This document shows, one piece after another, positions 1 to 10,923 of a stretch of 64,000 nucleotides of DNA. The position numbers and the translations under genes were made by a program. Where the stretch lies: contig JANHCV010000001.1 in the NCBI GenBank assembly GCA_025594325.1, forward strand, positions 2,604,001-2,668,000. Reading direction: 5' to 3'. Every line of letters starts with the position of its first letter. The stretch's first letter is position 1. This DNA comes from Blastocladiella emersonii ATCC 22665. Taxonomy: Eukaryota > Blastocladiomycota > Blastocladiomycetes > Blastocladiales > Blastocladiaceae. The notes beneath the pieces are model-generated. The model saw nothing but the letters and a program-made list of their open reading frames with translations, searched no databases and was not told the DNA's origin.

Positions 1-3000
1 TGGAAGTGCGAACCACATGAGCGCTGCGGCCATGACCTGGCTGCGGAGCAGGTCGCGGATCTCGTCGGGGCACGCCGGGTGGCTGGCCGCGCGCAGGGCG
101 AGCGTCAGCAGCGCGAACCGGACGGCGCGCGACTCGGGGTGCTTGGTGAGCTGGTCGTGCGCGCGGGTGCTGGCGAGGAGCAGGCGGAGCAGCGGCGCGG
201 GGACTGTGGCGAGGTTGGTAGTGAGGCGGTCCGTCAAAAAGTCGATGACCATGAGGCACGCGTCAAACTCGAGCTCGACGGGGGTCTCGGCGACGTCAAA
301 CTTGTCGCCCGTGTAGTGGATCTTGTCGGCGAGCGGGTTGTGCACGGGCGCGCGCGCCGCGAACAGGCCGCGGCGGCGGCCGACGACGTCGAGCAGCCAC
401 GCGCGCTCGAGGACGAGCAGCAGGCTGGCCTCGAGGTCCGAGAAGTGCAGCAGGACCGTGTGCCACGCGGCCACGGCGGCGCGCACCGCGCTGCGCGTGA
501 AGGCGGCCGTCGCGAGGTGCACCATGGCGCTGAGCAGGAGCATGTCCGGGTCGCCGCCGCCGGGCCGGCACAGGAACGCGGCCGCCTCGAACAGGAGCTC
601 GGTGATGTGGTCGTCCTCGGGGACACCAACCGACGACACGGGCTCGCCGTGGGCGGTGGTCTCGGCCGCGGTCTTCTTGACGTCACTAGCCGCATGCTCT
701 GCGGCAATCGCCTCGTGGCACCGCTTGAGTACGTCGTCGAGGGTGGCCGACTTGGCCTTGGCCGTCGCGGCGGCCCAGTGCGCAACGTTCCACGTGAACG
801 CGTCGACCCAGGTCGCGGGGAGGCGGCCGAGGACGGCGGCGAGCGAGCGGGTCGGGCACCCGACGACCGAGTCGGCGAGGAGGGCAACGACGAGCGCCTG
901 GCGGGACCCGGCGGTCCCTGCGGCCGTGAACTGGGTGCGGACGAGGTCACGGGCCGCGGTGCCGTCACGGGCAGCGAGCGCCGCAAGGGCGACCTCGCGC
1001 GCGAACATGAGTGGCTCGTACGCGTCGACGAGGCGGGCGAGGAACGACTGACACGTGGACGCGATCTGGGCGTGTGCGTGGGTCGCGCCGCGGAGGAGCT
1101 GCAGCGTCAGGGCGATGAGAGCGGGAACGTCGCGGACGGGTTTCGTGCCGCTGCTCGCGGTGCCGTTCGCCGAAGACGCGGGCTTCTTCTTGAAGAAGAA
1201 CTGGACCATGACCGTGTCGAGCAGCTGGAGGAAGACGGGGAGCAGGATGGGCTTCGGGTCGTCAACCATGCGCTGCAGGAGTCCGAGGACATTGAGCCGC
1301 GACTCGCTGGCGCAGCAGCACATGATGTGGTACAGGGTGAGGAGGTACAGCGCCTGCTCCGGGGTGAGCGCCGACGCAAGCGACGGCGTGGCGATGAGTT
1401 GCGACACGCGCGTCACGTACGCCGGCGACAGGAAGTAGCTCTCGATGACGGGCGCGTACGTGACTGGCGGCGTCGTGCACGCAATCTCGACGACCGAGTC
1501 CTGCGTCGCCTCGTTGGACACGAGGTCGAGCACCACGATGCAGTACCACGCGGTCCGGAACAGCGCCGTGATGGACGCGTCCGTGATCCCGTCGGCCGAC
1601 GGCGCAGCGGCGTTGGCAGCGGCAGCCGGGGTCGGGACAGACCCGTCGGCGTTGAGCGCGAGCCCGAGCTCGGCGTGCGTGGCGCGGCACATCTTGGCGA
1701 CGAGCGAGAGCAGGCGGCCAAACTCGGCGCGGGCGCGCTCGCGGTCTGTGGTGCCCATGCTCGACCACGCCTTGGCCGAGGTGGGCGCGGACGTGATGAG
1801 CCAGACGGCCTTGTTGGTGAAGTAGGTGAGCAGCGTGTGCAGAACGATGCGGCGCTGCTCGGGCGACGCCTCCTCGGCCATGGCGTCGACGCTGGCCATG
1901 ACGGCGCGCGTGACGCGGTCGTCCGAGATGTTGTCGCGCGCGTACTGCGAGAGGTACCGCGCGACCTCGGCGAACGTGTCGAGCGGGGCCACGAGAGCGA
2001 GCCGCGCGAGGTGGCGCAGGCACCCGCGCGTGTCGAGCGGCGTCGACTCGGCCGTGATCCGGCCCGCGCTGCTGACGGACCCGTGGCGGCTGCCGCCGTT
2101 CCCATTGCTGTTCCCGTTACGGTGCGCCTCCTGGGCGTGGTGCTCGTCGCCCATGGCGAGCAGGCGGATGAGGAACGGGATGACCGTGTCAAACACGTCG
2201 ACGCGGCGCACGGCCTCGGCGATGGCCGTGAGCCCGGCAATGCAATTGTCGAGCTTGGCCTGGGCCACGTCGCCCGAAGCGTTGCGCACGAGCGTGTACA
2301 GGACGGCCGCGGTGCGGTCCTTGGGCAGCGCGCGCGCCGTGTGGGCGAGGGCGCGCGTGACGCTGGCGCGGAACGACGTCAGGGCGTCGACCGACGCCGA
2401 CTGCTGGAACGCCGGGTGCGGGCCCGTCAGCAGGTCCTGCAGGAAGCTCTGGATCTGCGCGAGCGCGGGCGCGTTCTCGGTCGGGTTGGCGCTGAGCGCG
2501 GCCGAGAGGACCGACAGGCAGTCGGCGGCGGCAATCAGGACGACAATGTCGGACGTGGCCGAGCCCGCTGGCGGCGACGCGGCGCCCTTGTTCCCGCTGC
2601 CACCGGTCCCAGGCAGGTCAATCGAGCCGAGGACGGGCGAGCTGACGGACTCGGGCGGGCGGAACACGGAGAAGAGGATCGGGACCATGGCGTCGAGCGG
2701 GAGCGGCGACTGGATCCACGCGAGCGTGCACGTCTGCAGGTCCATGGCGAGGGCCTCGGGGCTAGCCGTGTTGGCGTTGCTGCCCGGGCCCGCAGACGAC
2801 GCTGCGCCGCTGGCGCGCAGCTCGCGCTGGTAGTTGAAGTGCTGCAGGCACAGCGTGGTGAGCTTCTCCATGGCGGCCGCAGGCACCGTCGACTCGGCGA
2901 GGCGGTGCAAGCCGGGCGCGGTGCAGATGATCTCCCACGCGGCCTTGAACGAGCGCAGCGTCGCGATGTCGACGGACTCGGACTTTTTGACTGCAGCTGC

Positions 3001-3984
3001 CGCGGCTGAACCGGTGCCGTTGGCGGTCGGAGCAGCAGCAGTCTCGTTGAGGACGTGGGTCGAGGTGTTGGCCGACGGCGGGACCGAGTTGGCGAGGAAC
3101 TTGGACTTGGGGCGGCCGCCGGGCGCGACGTGGTCGGCGCAAAGCTGCAAGGCGAGTGCGTTGCGGAGGAGGGCGAGGGCCTGCGAGTGGATGGCGTCGG
3201 CGGAGAAGGGCGTGCGGGTCCAGTACCCAGCGAGCCGCTTGCGCAGGCGGGCGTGGTTTGGGTCGGCCTCGAGGCGGGCGAGGGCCTCGGACACGGCATT
3301 GAGGAGCGGGACGGCGCGCGGGCCGCTGATCTCGTGCAGGAAGGCGACCGAAGAGTCGAACGTGGCGGGCGACGGGATCGGAACCACGGCGTCGTCCATG
3401 GCGCGCAGCAGGCCGATGAGCGCGGGCAGCTGCGACGACGTCAGGCGGAAGAAGTCGGACGCGTTGGCCACGTCGCGGACGAGCGCGACGAGCGTCGTCC
3501 ACACGCCGTCGAGGACGCGCTCGAGCGGCGCCCACGCAAAGTCGGCAGCGGCGCCGCGGCGCGTTGCGCTGTGCCCGTGCGACGCCGCGTTGCGCAGGCA
3601 CGTCACGGCGACATCGTGCGCGAGGCGGTCGGGCTGCTGCGCGGGCGTGTGCGCGGCGGTCGCGATCAGGGCGGCGACGTTGTCCCAGTCGCCGAGGAGC
3701 GACGCGCTGGCACGCTTCGGGCTCGCGCCGGTGCCGCCCGTCGTGGGCGGGGTGACGGGGCGGCCGTCCGGGTCGCTAGAGACAGCGGCACCATCCTTGA
3801 ACGAGATGGCGGAGCCGTTGGCGAGGAGGGCGGCGGCGAGGGCCTTGGGCGAGACCGAGTCGGCGTCGCCGTTCTCGGCCGACGTGGTCGTGGCGGTCAC
3901 GTCGCCGACATCGTCCTCGGCGGCAATCTGGCTCGAGAGCAGCGCGATCTCGTTCCACAGGCGCGCGTGGAGCCGAGGTCGCAT
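1..3984 (-). CDS. STT4: Phosphatidylinositol 4-kinase STT4 (PI4KIIIalpha), N-terminal part, cut by window edge
   Basis: One uninterrupted minus-strand frame runs from an ATG at 3984 to base 1 (1328 codons, no stop, no intron needed); an in-frame TAG lies at 3991-3993, which fixes the start. The protein is a long alpha-helical repeat region. Its last 200 residues match the part of STT4/PI4KA that precedes the kinase domain: an FSDLEASLLLVLERAW helix, a GLFAARAPVHNPLADKI segment, then LTKHPESRAVRFALLTLALR and a terminal MAAALMWFALP, equivalent to the conserved SWFxxPxWxFG region. Known role of the family: makes PI4P at the plasma membrane for lipid transport, cell-wall signalling and actin. The lipid-kinase catalytic domain must lie outside the window, to the left. 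Family assignment rests on order and spacing of these motifs, not on catalytic residues. Confidence 0.8.
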   Translation of the reverse strand, partial: MRPRLHARLWNEIALLSSQIAAEDDVGDVTATTTSAENGDADSVSPKALAAALLANGSAISFKDGAAVSSDPDGRPVTPPTTGGTGASPKRASASLLGDWDNVAALIATAAHTPAQQPDRLAHDVAVTCLRNAASHGHSATRRGAAADFAWAPLERVLDGVWTTLVALVRDVANASDFFRLTSSQLPALIGLLRAMDDAVVPIPSPATFDSSVAFLHEISGPRAVPLLNAVSEALARLEADPNHARLRKRLAGYWTRTPFSADAIHSQALALLRNALALQLCADHVAPGGRPKSKFLANSVPPSANTSTHVLNETAAAPTANGTGSAAAAAVKKSESVDIATLRSFKAAWEIICTAPGLHRLAESTVPAAAMEKLTTLCLQHFNYQRELRASGAASSAGPGSNANTASPEALAMDLQTCTLAWIQSPLPLDAMVPILFSVFRPPESVSSPVLGSIDLPGTGGSGNKGAASPPAGSATSDIVVLIAAADCLSVLSAALSANPTENAPALAQIQSFLQDLLTGPHPAFQQSASVDALTSFRASVTRALAHTARALPKDRTAAVLYTLVRNASGDVAQAKLDNCIAGLTAIAEAVRRVDVFDTVIPFLIRLLAMGDEHHAQEAHRNGNSNGNGGSRHGSVSSAGRITAESTPLDTRGCLRHLARLALVAPLDTFAEVARYLSQYARDNISDDRVTRAVMASVDAMAEEASPEQRRIVLHTLLTYFTNKAVWLITSAPTSAKAWSSMGTTDRERARAEFGRLLSLVAKMCRATHAELGLALNADGSVPTPAAAANAAAPSADGITDASITALFRTAWYCIVVLDLVSNEATQDSVVEIACTTPPVTYAPVIESYFLSPAYVTRVSQLIATPSLASALTPEQALYLLTLYHIMCCCASESRLNVLGLLQRMVDDPKPILLPVFLQLLDTVMVQFFFKKKPASSANGTASSGTKPVRDVPALIALTLQLLRGATHAHAQIASTCQSFLARLVDAYEPLMFAREVALAALAARDGTAARDLVRTQFTAAGTAGSRQALVVALLADSVVGCPTRSLAAVLGRLPATWVDAFTWNVAHWAAATAKAKSATLDDVLKRCHEAIAAEHAASDVKKTAAETTAHGEPVSSVGVPEDDHITELLFEAAAFLCRPGGGDPDMLLLSAMVHLATAAFTRSAVRAAVAAWHTVLLHFSDLEASLLLVLERAWLLDVVGRRRGLFAARAPVHNPLADKIHYTGDKFDVAETPVELEFDACLMVIDFLTDRLTTNLATVPAPLLRLLLASTRAHDQLTKHPESRAVRFALLTLALRAASHPACPDEIRDLLRSQVMAAALMWFALP

Positions 3985-4781
3985 GGCCGGCTATCGAGGC
4001 GTCGAATCCGGTGTCGTGAAGGGCGCAGTGAAGCGGGTGCACTAGCAACACGCGGCTCAAGGTCAGATCCGCAACTCGCTCAGCGTCTTGGGGACACTCC
4101 AACACATACGTTGGCAGTCTCAATCAATCAACAGGGAAGGTTGCTGAAAGGGTGTCGTCGAGGGGACGCGTGTTCGCGGCCGTGCGCGGTCGTAGGAGCA
4201 GCGGGACAGCGCGAGGCGGCGGCGTGCACGCAGCAGGCGCAACTGCGAGCAGTAGCTTGATTCGTAGCGTCGTCGCCCGTGGCGGGATCCGTGGTCCTTG
4301 GCGGAGCGGGAGGGTTCCCGAGCAGAAGTCTCCACGTTTCACGCACGCGGCGAGCCGCTTCGCCACACTTAACCGTGATCACGCGCCATCCACGCGATTG
4401 TCCGACGCGTCTCGCACCCACGTGTGTCTCGCGTGTCGCGTCGTCGTGAGGAAGAAGGAGAGCGGTTGCTGATGCCACCCGGAACGCGAAATTTACTGAC
4501 GGCCTGTCAGCGAGACCCGGACGCGGATCCCTCCCGTGTCGACAAGCGAGCAAGCGAGCCCATCTCCCACCTCATCCCCGCGTCTCCTCCTCCGGACTGG
4601 CCCCTGGCACCGTCCCCTCGCGCCAACCCCGCGTCGTCTTTGTGATGGTGGCCCCAGGGACTTCCAAAGTACAAGTCGAATGCATGTACGCATATCGGTG
4701 CGGCTGGGACCCGGTGCCCGTATAAATGCTCCCCCACCGCTTCTGCTCTCTGCCCTTCGAGTCGTCACTAAGTACGAATAC
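3985..4781. promoter_or_regulatory. Divergent intergenic region STT4 / serine-rich orphan
   Basis: About 800 bp without a convincing coding frame between the two divergent start codons. A TATAAAT element sits at 4721-4727, 55 nt before the rightward ATG. No other element could be named. Confidence 0.5.
4721..4727 (+). promoter_or_regulatory. TATA box of the serine-rich orphan gene
   Basis: TATAAAT in a GC-rich context, 55 nt upstream of the ATG at 4782 and correctly oriented for it. Confidence 0.5.
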
Positions 4782-5302
4782 ATGCCCAACCTGTTCAAGA
4801 ACACCAAGATGAATGCCGCTTCGAGCCCGGACCTGTCGTCCTGCACGCTGCACACCTTCCACTCGTCCACGTCGACCGCGGCCATCCCGCAACCGCTCGC
4901 CCGTCCACCGACTCTGCTCGCGCGCGCTTTCCGCTGGGCCAAGTCGCGCCGCTCGCTGCCGTCCACGCCACTCGACGTGAGCCTGGACAGCTCCGCCAAC
5001 TCGAACACGACCGTGTCCACGTCGCAGCCCTCGTCGACGTTGCAGCAGCCGGGTCTCCTCCGCGTCGACGCCACGAGCGCCGACATGAGCTCGGGCCAGA
5101 CGCTCGCGAGCAGTGCGCCAAGTCTCGATGGCAGCGGCGGCGCGAACAAGCTGCGCGGGTGGAAGTCGATGCGGCTCCGGGCCAGCGCGCAGTCGGGGCT
5201 TTCGCTCTCGCAGTCGTTCCCGTCGCGCGCGCTCGCGACCAAGCGCAAGGTGACGGACGAGGAGAAGCAGCAGCAGAGCGTGGATCTGGGGGAGCGCAGT
5301 AA
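4782..5302 (+). CDS. Small serine/threonine-rich orphan protein, 3' end unresolved
   Basis: Plus-strand frame from the ATG at 4782 with strongly biased C/G-ending codons (aag, gac, ctc, tcg), as in neighbouring real genes, until about 5300. It encodes roughly 170 residues, rich in Ser/Thr and basic near the middle (a WAKSRRSL segment) and end (ATKRKVTDEEKQQQS). No domain or membrane segment recognised. The frame stays open to 6059, but codon quality collapses after about 5300, where it becomes antisense to the MFSD1-like gene. A 50-nt GT-AG intron (5250-5299) would bring in TAA at once (codon AAG then TAA), but the removed piece itself looks coding. A TATA box precedes the gene. The antisense frames here have poor codon use. 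Function unknown. Confidence 0.5.
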
Positions 5303-5347
5303 TAAATGTAGTGCAGTGCATAGATCCATCACGCCCAGACAATGGTA

Positions 5348-7299
5348 TCAATCATCTGCCGCCTCGTCGCCCGTCACTGTCCGCATCCCGCGGCGGTGCA
5401 CCGCCGTGCTCGGGTGGTGGTGCTGCTGGAGCGCCGTGTCTGGACGCCGGTCGGGTGACGGCGCGCGCGACATCGCAGCCGTCGACGGCTCGGACCACGC
5501 TTCTTCCTCTTGGGCCACCCGCGGTGCCGTGACTCGTTGGTCGAGCAACCGCCCGCTGACACGATCCCACGCGACGAGCGCGACGGCAAACACGGCCGAC
5601 GACGTTGCAATCGCGAGGAACAGGTACCCAACCGTGTCGAACGAGTCGCTCCGCGCGCGCAGCGTAGCCACGAGCATCGGGAACCCAGCGAGCGCGAGGT
5701 TGAGCGCGACCGTGACGGCGCCGTACGCCGTGCCCAGCAGGCGGTCAGGGACCAGCAGCGGAACGCACGCCCACACGATGGCGGCGAAAAGGGCGGACCC
5801 GACGCCGAGCAATAGGAGCGCGAGGAGGGGCGGGAACGAGGTCAGGAACAGCAGCGCGTGGCCAGCCACGAGCAGCAGCGACGACAGCGGGAGGAAGCGG
5901 CCGGGTCGGCCGGCCTTGTCGACGAAAAGTCCCATGAGCGGGGTACCGAACGCGCACACGAGGTCCGGGATGCCCATCAGGATGCCGGCGCGCTGCACGT
6001 CGCCCGGGTACCACTTGGATTGCAGGACTACGCATCGAGTGGTTTGTGAGCACAGATGACATGGTGAGCGGAAGCAGACGTACAGTCGGACGAGATGTGG
6101 ATGAACGGCGACACGGATCCGTAGAGCGCGACAGTGAGCGCGCACAGCAGCCAGAAACTGGGCGGAAGACTTCGGATCCCACCGGCCGCCGTGTCGTTGG
6201 AGTCGACGACAGACTCGGCCGACGACGCGTTCTGCCGCTGGCTCGAGCGGATGCTGCTCGAGTCGGACTTGGCGCGGCGCGTCGAGAGGCGGTCCGAGGA
6301 CGCGGGGGCGAGCGTGGACCCGTCCTCCTCGTCGACAGTGTCCTTGGAGAGTTGGCTCGAGGCGGAAGGCGATGCGACGAGGTTAGCCGAGCTCGGGTGC
6401 GCGACGGGGAGAAGCGGCTCGTTCTCGTTGCCCAGCTCATCGTCGTCGTCGAGGTTCGGGATCGGGAAGGGCGAGTCGGGCCGCAAGCCGGCGCGCGCAC
6501 GCGCAGACGGGGTATCCACGCGGATGAGGATGAAGCCGGTGCCGAGCGAGAGGAAGCAGATGACGACGGACAGCAGCGCGGCTGCGGCGGGTCCTGTGGT
6601 CCAGGCCTGCCACCAGGACAGGTTGTCGACGCGCGTCAGGTTGGCGATCCAGGGCGAGACCGAGTCCTGAACTGCAGCGGCGATGCGCGAGATCGAGAGG
6701 TTAATGCCGAGCGCGAGGGCAAGGTAGCCTGACTCGTTGAACCACTCGGACGTGATGGTCGTCCCGGCGACCTCGAGCGACTCGCCGCCGAGTCCGCACA
6801 GCACGCGGCCGAGGACGAGGAGCGCAAACGAACGGGTCGCAACGCCGACCCAGAAACACGCAGCGCCGAGACAGATGAGGGAGCCGAACGCGACGACGGT
6901 GAAGCGCGGACCGAGTCGGTCGAACAGCGCTCCACCGAGGACGGGCGTGACGAGGTTGGGCAGCGAGTAGGCCGAGTAGAGCAGGTTGAGCTGGTACGTG
7001 AACTCCTCGTAGGGCGTGCCGAGCAGCTCGCGTAGGGGCGTCTGCAGCGCGCCGGGGCAGTCGTAGAAGTAGTAGGTGCCGAACACAATGAAGCAGCCGA
7101 GGACAAGCACGACGAGGTGGGTGCGCGTCACGGGCAGCGTGGCCGAGCGCGGGCCGTCGTCGGCGTCGGCGCCAGAGACGCGATCCGGGTCAATGTCGGC
7201 GGGGATCGACGCGGCCGGCGAGCTGATCCGTTCGTCCGCGACGAGGAGCGGCGTGTAGAGCGTGGCCCCCGTTGGCGACGCTGGTCGTAAATGCTCCAT
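5348..7299 (-). CDS. Major facilitator, MFSD1-like (lysosomal/vacuolar transporter)
   Basis: Two exons: 7299-6084 and 6027-5348, joined across a 56-nt GTACGT...GCGTAG intron that restores the conserved stretch FIHISSDFLQSKWYPGD; 631 residues. About 12 hydrophobic segments are split 6+6 by a polar acidic/serine-rich loop of about 130 residues (PNLDDDDELGNENEPLL onward). A glycine-rich loop between helices 2 and 3 (GGALFDRLGPR) and a second one after helix 8 (GLFVDKAGRPGR) are the MFS signature. Overall order resembles MFSD1, a family of lysosomal dipeptide transporters; the N-terminal LYTPLL piece could be a sorting signal. Substrate not deducible. It lies head to head with the AVT3-like gene. 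Confidence 0.75.
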
Positions 7300-7688
7300 G
7301 GTTTGAGGTTGGCATGCGTGCGTGGGCAGCGGGGAGAGAGAGGGCGGGTCGCGACCGCGAAGGGGAGCTGGAGACGTGCGTGTGCCCCACGAGCGCGTGA
7401 TCTTGAGGGACGCGTCTCACCGCGTGCACGCGACCGTGACCGTGGCCGTTTCAGCTTCGCCCGCCCCTCTTCCTTCCCCCGCTTCTTCAGCCGCTGTCGA
7501 TCAAGCTTTCGGTCGTCTTTCATTAGCGACGTCCTCTCTCTCCCACGCCGACCTCTCCTTCGCTCATCGCACAGCACCCGCAACGCACAACGTAACTGCC
7601 CGCCACTGCTTGCATTGCAGTCTGATATACCCCCCGTCGAGCCCTCCACCAAGTGGATCACCGCCTCGATCGTCATCATCCGCCAGCC
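7300..7688. promoter_or_regulatory. Divergent intergenic region between two transporter genes
   Basis: 389 bp between the starts of the MFSD1-like and AVT3-like genes. Pyrimidine-rich towards the rightward gene (7440-7560), as in leaders of this genome. No TATA recognised. Confidence 0.4.
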
Positions 7689-10685
7689 ATGTCGTCGACC
7701 CCGCCCTCGCCAACATCACCCACGTCACCGCAGCAGCCCGACGCCGCTGCCGCCGCGCTGCTGGCCACGTCGGTGCACGCGCGGACGCCGTCCAACCCGC
7801 GGCCCGTCCCGCAGCCGTCCACGTCCATCGCCGGCGGCGGCGCCAGCGCGCTCCCGCCGCTCCCGGCGTCCAACCCGTGGGACCCGGCGTCGCTGCCGCG
7901 CTCGCACATCAGCCAGGTCCTCGACAACTTCCTCGTGTCGTCGTCGCCGCGCCAGCGCACCTCGATCCACTCCACGTCGTCGTCCGTCGCCGGCGCCGGT
8001 GGCGACGCCGCTTCGAGCCCGCTGGTGACCCCGCGCCCGCGCGACCTGCGCGAGCCGACCGTCACCACCGGGTTCGCCGCTCCCGCACCCGCTGTGGCAG
8101 CCTCGGGCCGCGCATCCCCAACCGTCGCCGAGCGCCGCCGTCTCTCGTCGCTGCGCGGATCGCCGTCGGGCCCGCCGCTGCGCGTCCTAACCCCCGCGAG
8201 TCCCGCGCGCACCCAGGCGGTGCAGGCCGCCGCTGCCGCGGCCGCTGCCGCTGGCCCAATCGTGCCGAGCTCGGCGCTGCCGTCGAGCACGTCGTCGGCC
8301 GCAACACCCGTACCGCCGCCGTCCTCGGCTGTCCGCGCGCCTCAGCCGCCCGCTGTCGCCGGCTCCGTCGCAGCGCGCCGCGGGCCGATCCCGGACCAGG
8401 TCGTCGCTGACTACGTGCTCGACCCGTCGGTCGGGTCGCCGAGCCACGGCCTACTCGGCGGGTTCGCCGTGCGCGACATGTACAAGTACCGTGAGCGGCC
8501 CGTCGTCAACCGCCTCGTGCACCGCGTGCGGTCGCGCTCGGTCCCCGCCGACCTGCACAGCCGCCGCAACCAGACCGGCCGGCGATCCGGTGGTGATGCG
8601 CGCGTCGTACGGTTCGACCCGTCGGCCTCGGGTCCCAGACCCGCCGCTGCCGAAGATGACGAAGACGACGCGGCGAGCCCGAACCCGGCCGCCCCGCTGC
8701 ACCTGATCCGCGCCCGCGACCTCAAGGTGCCCGGCGGGTTCCGCCGCTTCTACCTGCTGCACATGGACCCGTTCCGCCACAAGCGCTCTCTGCGCCAGAA
8801 AGCGCGCCGCCGCGCGCTCCTGCGCCAGCAGCGCGACGACGAGGCCCGCCGTGGGCGGGACCGCGATCGCAACCCCGCCAACGGCAACGCGCTCGCGTCC
8901 TCGCCCGCCGACTCGGGTGTCAGCGCGACCGCCGCTCTCTCTCGCCGTCGTATCGGCGGAGGCGGTAGCAGCCGCGGCACGACGCGGCGCTCGAACGGGC
9001 ACGAGTACCATTACATCATGCCCGACACGGACGACGACGAGGCCGGCGGGTCCGGGATCGCGTCGCCGCCCGCGACGCCGCACATCCCGACCCGCTCCTT
9101 CTTTGACTTCCTCGGCATGTACGGCAACTTTGGCGGTGCGTCGCTGTGGGACGAGGACGAGCTCGCCGACTGGGGCCTGCCGCCGCCCGTCGCCGGGGTC
9201 CCACCTGGCAGCGCCGCCGCATTTGGCGCTGCGTGGGAGGACGAGGAGGTGACGCTCGGCGGCGAGCCCGACGACTACGCGACGGCAACGCCGCTGGCCG
9301 CCGACGAACGCACGGCGCTGCTCGCGTCCGCCGTCGGCGGGTCCACGTCGTACCTCCAGGCCTCGTCGCTCCCGTCGTCCCCGCTCCTGTCGCCGCGCTC
9401 GGCGCACAGCGTGGTGGCGACGGCTGGGCCCGCTGCGATGCCCCAGGGGACCGCGAATGCCCGTAAGGTGTTCCTGCTCCTCATCAAGTCGTTTATCGGC
9501 ACCGGCGTGCTCTTCCTGCCCTCGGTACGGTTCTCAACCTCGCGCCTTACGCCGCCAAGACATTGACTCACGCACGCGCGCGCGCACGTGTAGGCGTTCC
9601 GAGACGGCGGACTGGCCTTCTCCTTCATCTTCCTGATCCTGATTGCGTACCTGAGCGCCAAGGGGATGCTGCTGCTGGCCAAGGTTAACACGCGCGTGCC
9701 TGGATCGTTTGGCGACATTGCGTCGACGCTGTACGGCCCGTTCATGCGGTACCTGGTGCTCGGCAGTATCGCGCTGTCGCAGACGGGCTTCTGCACGGCG
9801 TATATGGTGTTCATCGCGCAGAACACGACGTCGCTCCTCGCGCAGGTGACGGGCGGCGCGTGGTCGCTCAGCATCCCGGCCATCATCGCGATCCAGGTCG
9901 TGCTGTACATCCCGCTCGCGCTCGTCCGCAAGCTCAAGAATTTCGCGGTGCTGTCGCTCATCGGCGACGCCTTCATCCTGCTCGGGCTCGGCGTGGTGGC
10001 GGCCACGGCGCTGCAGACGATCGCGGACCGCGGCGGCGTCGCGCCCGGCATCAAGCAGTTCAACTCCGAGTCGTTTGCGCTGTACATTGGCACATCCGTG
10101 TACACGTTCGAGGGCGTCGGACTCGTGATCCCGATTGCACAGTCGATGAAGCGGCCGTCGCAGTTTGGGTGGGTGCTCAGCTTCACCATGGTCCTGACCA
10201 CGGCCGTGTACCTGTTCATCGCCAGCGTCGGGTACCTCGCGTGGGGCGACGACGTGCAGACCATCGTGCTCCTCAACCTCCCCGCGACGTCGTGGTCGTC
10301 GGCCATCTTCGTGCTCTACATCCTGGCCATCGTCTTCACCTGGCCGCTCGTCCTGTTCCCCGTGATGCGCATCATCGAGCAGGCCGTCCTCCCGCACGCC
10401 GACGGCAAGGCGTCGACGCTGCACAAGTGGCAGAAGAACGCGCTGCGCACCGCCCTCGTCGTGTGCATCGGCGTGTTCGCTGTGGTCGGGTCCGCCGCGC
10501 TCAACAAGCTCGTCGCGCTGATCGGCTCGTTCGCGTGCATCCCGCTCTCCTTCCTGTACCCGAGCATGTTCCACCTCCGCGCCTTCCCCGACCAGGGCCG
10601 CATTGGCCGTGCCGCCGATATCGGCATGTTCGTGTTTGGCATGGTCGCCATGATCTACGTCACGTACACGACGATCTTGATATGA
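7689..10685 (+). CDS. AVT3: Vacuolar amino-acid transporter, AVT3/SLC36 type
   Basis: Exons 7689-9524 and 9594-10685; the 69-nt intron (GTACGG...GTGTAG) lies inside the first membrane helix and splicing gives GTGVLFLPSAFRDGGLAFS, the hallmark of the amino-acid/auxin permease fold. 975 residues: a cytosolic N-terminal region of about 590 residues, Ser/Pro/Ala-rich with an Arg-rich patch (RHKRSLRQKARRRALL) and an acidic IMPDTDDDEAGG piece, then about 11 membrane helices including TSVYTFEGVGLVIPIAQSM. Start chosen at the ATG with good context (CAGCCATGTCG); an upstream in-frame GTG at 7653 is not a plausible start. Known role of the family: exports neutral amino acids from the vacuole. Specificity is inferred from the family only. 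Confidence 0.85.
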
Positions 10686-10923
10686 TCTCGCCCTCGCCCC
10701 TTCCCATCAAATGCAACGGTAACATACAAAATCTTTTGCACATCGAGTCGAGCATCGAAGACATCGAGGAGGGACGCGGTGGTCATGCTGGCTGACTCGA
10801 TAGCCGTGACGGCCGCCCGGTGTGACGCTGCCGCTCCCTTCCTCCGCTCCCGTCGCTCGAACGCTTCTCTCGCTGCTTTCTGCTGCACATTCACCTGCCA
10901 GGACCAGACCGGCACTCCCTGCA

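Noticed and set aside
79-3009. 976-codon plus-strand open frame
   Set aside because: Arg/Gly/Glu-rich shadow of the STT4 frame on the minus strand; codon use and composition are those of an antisense frame.
4493-5332. Minus-strand frame of 279 codons opposite the serine-rich orphan
   Set aside because: Poor codon bias and Cys/Arg-rich composition; the TATA box and codon use favour the plus strand.
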